Shown piece after piece: positions 7,401 through 10,641 of a DNA stretch of 10,641 nt. The first letter of the stretch is position 1; each line of letters opens with the position of its first letter. The translations under genes and the position numbers were made by a program. Under the pieces are notes generated by a model. The model was not told where the DNA came from. It did not search any database and saw only the letters and a list, made by a program, of their open reading frames with translations. Origin of the DNA: Clostridia bacterium (GTDB lineage Bacteria; Bacillota; Clostridia; Oscillospirales; Acutalibacteraceae). The stretch is taken from NCBI GenBank assembly GCA_024689165.1, contig JAILDS010000054.1:1-10641 (forward strand). Reading direction: 5' to 3'.

Positions 7401-9370
7401 GGCTCATCCTCCGCGCCCAGCGGCGTGAAAACTATGCTCTCCCGCGGGTTGGTCAGCAGCGTGGCGCTGCGCCGCTTGCCGTACCAGATTATCTCCCGGG
7501 CGTAGGTCGCCCAGTCGTCTATCTCCTTTTCGACGGTTATCATCAGGCGGTTCGGCGTTTTTTCGAGCGGGGCATATGCGTCGTCGTAAATATTGTTGAA
7601 ATAGTGGTAGAAGTCGTAGGGGCTGTCTACCGTGACCGTCCGCTGCCCCGGGAAGCGCAGTATCGCCTGCTGATAATCAAACAGGGCGGACAGCACGTCC
7701 GCGTCTATGCCCAGGGAATCGACGAAGGGACGAATGTCCTTCCGCCACTCCCCGATATTGTACGCGAGGTCGAGGAAAACGCCCTCCTCGAAATACCAGC
7801 CGACCTTGCTGAAGATGTCGTTCTGATAACACCAGTCAGAGTGCTCCGTATCCTCCGTCTTCTGTCTTATCGACTCGTACAGCCGGCAGGTGTAGGTGTC
7901 CTTCCGGGAGAAGATGTAGCTGAGCAGGCGGTCGTAGAAATCGAAGTAGGGTATATCCAGCTCGTAGCGGGCGTACAGGGCGAAGCAGCGCAGCAGCCCG
8001 AGGTGGTGGCAGCTCTGCAGGCATACGGAGAACATGTTGGCGCGGACCCAGTCCGCCTTGCTCATGTCCTTGGTCTCGACGACCACGTCGTAGTATTCCT
8101 GCACGCCGTTGAAATTCGCCGGGTAGTGTATGCCGTGGAGCTTCTGACGCTCCCAGCGGATGCCGAACTTTTCACGGAAGTCCTTCTGCGCCAGCGGGGA
8201 ATTGCAGTAGACCTGGCAGGTGTACACGGTCATGGAGTTGTGCTGGCCCGCCTCCAGAAGTCCGCAGAGCCCGCTGCAGAAGGAATCGTAAGTCTCGCCG
8301 GGGAGCCCGAGTATGAGTTCAGTGTAGGTCGGTATGCCCGCTTCGGTATACCGGGCGTTGAGGTTCGTGAAATACTCGATGTCGAGGTTCTGCCTGCCGA
8401 TATTCCTGAGCACTTCCGGCGACATGGACTGATAGGCAAGGGTCACGCCCTTGTCCACCCCGTTGTCGTTGAGCAGCCTGCCTATGCTGAAGACGCGCTC
8501 GTCGGAGTTCTTAGCGTAGCAGGGCTTGAATATTTTCGGGTAACCGGTGGCTTTGTTGCGCTCGACGACGTATTCTGCTATCTCATAGTCCCGCGGGAAG
8601 ATACCGAAATTGGCGTCGGCGCAGTAGCAGTAGGGTATCCTGTGATCCGACATCCACTTTATCTCGCTTTTGATCTTTTCTATCGGGAATTTGCGTATCC
8701 TTTCGGTGAAGCACCAGTCGCAGAAGGCACAGTCGTACGGGCAGCCCCGGTTGGTCTCCAGCGTGCCCTGGAACTGCACGGTAGGGTATTCCTCGAGCAT
8801 CCGGTCGAACAGCCCGGCGGTGTACGGGGAGGGCATATCGTCGAGGGACACGGCGCATTTGCCAGCCGGAAGGGTCGTCCCCCTGCCGCCGACGCGCAGC
8901 GAAAGGTCTGTGAGCCCGAGCAAAGGATCCTGCGCCGGCTCGCCGGAACCGGACGGGTCCGCCCTGTCCAGCGTTTTGAGCAGCCGGACGAAGTTGACCT
9001 CTCCCTCGCCGTGCATCAGGTAATCCACGCAGGGCTCCCGGTCGAGGATCTCCGCGTTGAATGGGATGTTATGCCCGCCGAAGACCGTCAGGCAGGAGGG
9101 GTAGGTCTGCTTGATGCGTCTGGCAAGGGCGAGATTGTACTCCATGTTCCAGACATAGCAGGAAAAACCGACGAGATACGGGTCGGAGATGTCCTCCATG
9201 GCCTCGTCGATGGTCTTGCGCATATAAAGGATGTCGCCGAAGCGGTATGCCCGGCGTATATCTTCATCTTTTTCCGCGTAGGCCTGTATACAGCCCGCCG
9301 CGTATGGCAGATAGGCGATAAAATCGCTGTAGGTCACGTTGACCTGGACGAGGTAAACGTTTTTTTTCAA
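7397..9370 (-). CDS. B12-binding-type radical SAM protein A (first gene of operon, TTG start)
   Basis: The product is 657 aa. The start is a TTG at 9370-9368: TGAGGA lies 9 bases upstream, an in-frame TGA lies six codons upstream with no ATG or GTG between, and the N-terminus (MKKNVYLVQ) matches that of gene B. The cobalamin-type domain spans about 1-135 (LVGFSCYVWN at 66-75, GGH at 98-100, GEGE at 121-124). The radical SAM domain spans about 200-440 with Cys210, Cys214 and Cys217 (C-x3-C-x2-C), an extra Cys220 (CDWC) and ADANFGIFPRD at 251-261. The C-terminal third is a helical extension (about residues 440-657) shared with gene B. It is full length for the class and is driven by a strong promoter at 9426-9454. 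Its reaction is unknown; the class mainly carries out SAM- and methylcobalamin-dependent methylation of unactivated carbons, and some members do other radical rearrangements. Confidence 0.88.
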   Translation of the reverse strand: MKKNVYLVQVNVTYSDFIAYLPYAAGCIQAYAEKDEDIRRAYRFGDILYMRKTIDEAMEDISDPYLVGFSCYVWNMEYNLALARRIKQTYPSCLTVFGGHNIPFNAEILDREPCVDYLMHGEGEVNFVRLLKTLDRADPSGSGEPAQDPLLGLTDLSLRVGGRGTTLPAGKCAVSLDDMPSPYTAGLFDRMLEEYPTVQFQGTLETNRGCPYDCAFCDWCFTERIRKFPIEKIKSEIKWMSDHRIPYCYCADANFGIFPRDYEIAEYVVERNKATGYPKIFKPCYAKNSDERVFSIGRLLNDNGVDKGVTLAYQSMSPEVLRNIGRQNLDIEYFTNLNARYTEAGIPTYTELILGLPGETYDSFCSGLCGLLEAGQHNSMTVYTCQVYCNSPLAQKDFREKFGIRWERQKLHGIHYPANFNGVQEYYDVVVETKDMSKADWVRANMFSVCLQSCHHLGLLRCFALYARYELDIPYFDFYDRLLSYIFSRKDTYTCRLYESIRQKTEDTEHSDWCYQNDIFSKVGWYFEEGVFLDLAYNIGEWRKDIRPFVDSLGIDADVLSALFDYQQAILRFPGQRTVTVDSPYDFYHYFNNIYDDAYAPLEKTPNRLMITVEKEIDDWATYAREIIWYGKRRSATLLTNPRESIVFTPLGAEDEP

Positions 9371-9379
9371 TGCATCGCA

Positions 9380-9385
9380 TCCTCA
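9380..9385 (-). promoter_or_regulatory. Ribosome binding site that decides the TTG start of radical SAM gene A
   Basis: TGAGGA lies on the minus strand 9 bases before the TTG. It also contains the in-frame TGA, so no longer in-frame start is possible. A nearby ATG at 9375-9373 is out of frame and stops after two codons. Confidence 0.6.
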
Positions 9386-9425
9386 GACGAAACAGATTCC
9401 ACGAATAGGTATCTTCTATACTTAT

Positions 9426-9454
9426 ATTATATCAATAGAAGCGGGATTAGTCAA
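9426..9454 (-). promoter_or_regulatory. Near-consensus sigma-A promoter of the radical SAM operon
   Basis: The minus strand has a -35 box TTGACT at 9454-9449 and a perfect -10 box TATAAT at 9431-9426, separated by exactly 17 bases. Transcription would start near 9419, giving a leader of about 49 bases before the TTG of radical SAM gene A. The leader is too short for a cobalamin riboswitch. The -35 box sits in the loop-side part of the inverted repeat at 9438-9462. Confidence 0.8.
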
Positions 9455-9462
9455 CCCGCTTC
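9438..9462 (-). terminator. Inverted repeat after the HAD gene: weak terminator or operator
   Basis: An 8-bp perfect stem GAAGCGGG/CCCGCTTC (9462-9455 with 9445-9438) surrounds a 9-base loop, 7 bases after the HAD stop codon. The downstream run on the minus strand, TATTGATATAATATAAG, is A+T-rich but is not a proper U tract, so it would be a poor intrinsic terminator. The stem lies over the -35 box and spacer of the operon promoter and may instead be a protein-binding site. Confidence 0.4.
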
Positions 9463-9469
9463 GGAGGGA

Positions 9470-10063
9470 TCAGAACTCGTTGTATAATTCCTTGTAATCG
9501 AACGCCAGCTTCCTGCCCGAAACGATGTTGTAGCACTTGCCCGTCGCAAGGGAAAAGATCGGGCGGTCGGAACGCAGTGAATCGCTGTAAACGTCGACGA
9601 TCTTTATCTTATCTCTGTCGAACTCCTTGTAAAGCCGGTCGACCTTTTCCTGCCTGCGGCAGTTCTTGCCGATGATCCTGCCGGTCTTCTTGCTGTGGCG
9701 GGTACAAATGAGGCAGTCCACTCCGATCCTTTTGCATATGTCCTCAAGCAAAAAATCCGGGCTGGCGGAAATGACTATCGAATACCTCGGGCGGTACTTG
9801 AACCACTTGAACACCTCGTGCTCGTGCTTGTCCCAGAATCCCGAGACGGCGCGTTCGACCGGTATCATCCACAAAAACGAATAACAGATCCGCTTGAACT
9901 GCGTGAAGGTGATACGTTTGGTCAGCTTCAGCAGCCCGCCGACGGCGATCACCGGCAGGGAAAACGCCACCCACGGATAGTGCAGCAGGCAATAACCGAC
10001 GAAAAGCGAGCCGCTGTCGAACGGCACGAGCGTATGGTCAAAATCATAGATGTCGGCTTCCAC
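9470..10063 (-). CDS. HAD-IB family phosphatase (SerB-like fold)
   Basis: The product is 197 aa, starting at the GTG at 10063-10061 with AAGGGGG 6 bases upstream. HAD motif I is D7-F-D9-H-T11, with nucleophile Asp7 and acid/base Asp9. Motif II is SASPD at 99-103, the motif III lysine is probably Lys140, and motif IV is S-D161-S-L-R-S-D166. These place it in the IB subfamily of small-molecule phosphatases, with a small helical cap at about 18-90. A hydrophobic stretch at 22-45 is normal for the cap of these proteins and is not clearly a membrane helix. Relatives of about 200 aa with YSDSLSD-type motif IV are common in Firmicutes and mostly have no known substrate. It reads in the same direction as the radical SAM operon but has its own promoter and is separated from the operon by the promoter at 9426-9454. 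A role in the pathway is possible but unproven. Confidence 0.85.
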   Translation of the reverse strand: MEADIYDFDHTLVPFDSGSLFVGYCLLHYPWVAFSLPVIAVGGLLKLTKRITFTQFKRICYSFLWMIPVERAVSGFWDKHEHEVFKWFKYRPRYSIVISASPDFLLEDICKRIGVDCLICTRHSKKTGRIIGKNCRRQEKVDRLYKEFDRDKIKIVDVYSDSLRSDRPIFSLATGKCYNIVSGRKLAFDYKELYNEF

Positions 10064-10171
10064 GGCGCACCCCCTTCTGACAATAAACAGTCCCGGACGA
10101 AAAGAACGGGAACGGACAGGCCGACCGAGTCCCGGTCCGGAAAAACCGGCGTTCCGGCCGCCAGAATTATT

Positions 10172-10200
10172 ATTATACCACTTCGGTCAAAGAAATAAAA
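10172..10200 (-). promoter_or_regulatory. Extended -10 promoter of the HAD phosphatase gene
   Basis: The minus strand reads TGGTATAAT at 10180-10172, a perfect TATAAT with the TGn extension. The -35 position, 17 bases upstream, is the poor TTTTAT (10200-10195), which fits an extended -10 promoter. Transcription would start near 10165, leaving a G+C-rich leader of about 100 bases with several CCGG-based short stems but no recognised riboswitch. Confidence 0.6.
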
Positions 10201-10202
10201 GC

Positions 10203-10226
10203 TTTTGAAAAAATATCTTTTCAAAA
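10203..10226. repeat. AT-rich inverted repeat between divergent promoters
   Basis: TTTTGAAAA (10203-10211) and TTTTCAAAA (10218-10226) form a perfect 9-base inverted repeat around AATATC. It sits between the promoter of the HAD gene and that of thrH, covering the -35 position of the latter and lying next to that of the former. It could be an operator for a dimeric regulator of both genes. It has no G+C stem and so is not a typical terminator. Confidence 0.45.
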
Positions 10227-10237
10227 AGACCGTCCTG

Positions 10238-10246
10238 TGATATAGT
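10238..10246 (+). promoter_or_regulatory. Extended -10 promoter of thrH
   Basis: TGATATAGT is a TGn-extended -10 box with one mismatch to TATAAT. The -35 position (around 10218-10223, TTTTCA) is poor. The predicted transcription start is near 10253, with a leader of about 74 bases. Confidence 0.5.
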
Positions 10247-10259
10247 GTATCGTATCAAA

Positions 10260-10299
10260 GGCGCATCGGCGCGGCGTCAGCGTTCCCGCCGCGCGCGCC
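10260..10299 (+). other. GC-rich stem-loop in the thrH leader
   Basis: GGCGC (10260-10264) pairs with GCGCC (10295-10299), and GCGCGGCG (10269-10276) pairs with CGCCGCGC (10287-10294), giving 13 G-C pairs with a 4-base bulge (ATCG) on the 5' side and a 10-base loop. No U tract follows, so it is not an intrinsic terminator. It would sit almost at the 5' end of the transcript and could stabilise it or bind a regulator. The function is unknown. Confidence 0.45.
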
Positions 10300-10326
10300 A
10301 GATCCATCAAACCTTGGGAGATTCAC

Positions 10327-10641
10327 ATGAAAACTGTCTGTCTTGACCTGGAGGGCGTACTCGTCCCCGAGATCTGGATCGCCTTTTCGGAGGCGACGAG
10401 CATACCCGAGCTTCGCATAACCACCCGCGACGAGCCCGATTACGACAAGCTCATGCGTTACAGGATGGATATCCTGCGGGAGCATTCCCTCGGGCTCAAT
10501 GAGATCCAGCAGGTCATCGCGACCATACCCACGCTTGACGGCGCGAAGGAATTCCTCGATGAGCTCAGGGAGCTCACGCAGGTCGTGATCATTTCGGACA
10601 CGTTCACGCAGTTCGCGCACCCGCTGATGCAGAAGCTGGGG
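10327..10641 (+). CDS. thrH: ThrH phosphoserine phosphatase / homoserine phosphotransferase (N-terminal part, cut by window edge)
   Basis: The first 105 codons are visible from the ATG at 10327, with GGGAG 6 bases upstream; the gene runs off the right edge. The start MKTVCLDLEGVLVPEIWIAF, then TTRDEPDYD, QQVIATI and VVIISDTFTQF, closely match the ThrH protein described in Pseudomonas aeruginosa. ThrH is a HAD-IB enzyme of about 205 aa that dephosphorylates phosphoserine and can transfer the phosphate to homoserine, linking serine and threonine synthesis. The nucleophile is Asp7; motif I is D-L-E-G-V, with Glu9 in place of the usual second aspartate, which is typical of ThrH. Motif II is Ser90. 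The visible half is intact. It is divergent from the other HAD-IB gene and is probably a housekeeping gene flanking the biosynthetic operon. Confidence 0.93.
   Translation, partial: MKTVCLDLEGVLVPEIWIAFSEATSIPELRITTRDEPDYDKLMRYRMDILREHSLGLNEIQQVIATIPTLDGAKEFLDELRELTQVVIISDTFTQFAHPLMQKLG

Noticed and set aside
9371..9425. Possible cobalamin riboswitch before the B12-type radical SAM operon
   Set aside because: The predicted leader is only about 49 bases, far shorter than a cobalamin riboswitch, and no B12-box-like sequence is seen.
7604..9487. A 627-codon open frame on the plus strand opposite radical SAM gene A, and similar long plus-strand frames at 6288-7505 and 2953-4239
   Set aside because: They lie opposite genes with clear family motifs, have Ala/Val/Glu/Arg-rich compositions typical of antisense frames in high-G+C DNA, and match no family I recognise.
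10064..10171. CCGG-rich short stems in the HAD leader as a possible attenuator
   Set aside because: Only short alternative stems of 4-6 bp can be drawn, with no U tract following in the direction of transcription and no leader peptide.
10255..10620. A 121-codon minus-strand frame opposite thrH
   Set aside because: The plus strand encodes the clear ThrH N-terminus here, and the minus-strand product has no recognisable motif.
1..10641. Mobile elements, CRISPR arrays, tRNA or rRNA genes, and a ribosomal peptide precursor gene
   Set aside because: No transposase, terminal repeats, regularly spaced repeats or RNA gene signatures were seen. The genes are so tightly packed that only the 45-base, 99-base and 263-base gaps could hide a small precursor, and none contains a convincing one.

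Overview
The window is a compact, high-G+C bacterial segment. It is about 60% G+C by eye in the genes, while the promoter regions are A+T-rich with sigma-A/sigma-70-type boxes. The clostridial-type HAD phosphatase, the Shine-Dalgarno sites and the obligately anaerobic enzyme types suggest a high-G+C member of the Clostridia, for example a gut Oscillospirales-like organism. This is an inference; no rRNA or other marker gene is present.

Layout: almost everything from 1 to 10063 reads on the minus strand. In transcription order (right to left) the genes are: a HAD-IB phosphatase (9470-10063) with its own promoter; a short intergenic stretch with a near-consensus promoter embedded in an inverted repeat (9426-9462); then a tightly packed operon. 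The operon runs: B12-binding-type radical SAM enzyme A (7397-9370), its tandem paralogue B (5454-7400), a family 2 glycosyltransferase (4721-5461), a second type of B12-binding-type radical SAM enzyme C (2806-4719), a CrtI/RetSat-like FAD oxidoreductase (1262-2794), a flavin/[2Fe-2S] reductase (234-1265), and the first 62 codons of enzyme D, a paralogue of C, cut by the window edge (1-188). Gene junctions are 4- or 8-base overlaps or gaps of 1, 11 and 45 bases, so they are very probably co-transcribed and partly translationally coupled. The last 315 bases hold the start of thrH on the plus strand, divergent from the HAD gene across a 263-base control region.

How the genes may work together: four radical SAM enzymes with cobalamin-domain folds (two pairs of paralogues), a polyprenol-phosphate-type glycosyltransferase, a polyene-type FAD desaturase/saturase and an electron-transfer flavo/iron-sulfur protein look like an anaerobic biosynthetic pathway. 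It may act on a lipid or isoprenoid, or on another secondary metabolite or peptide. No known pathway can be assigned from the sequence. The operon is the main candidate for an undescribed system here.
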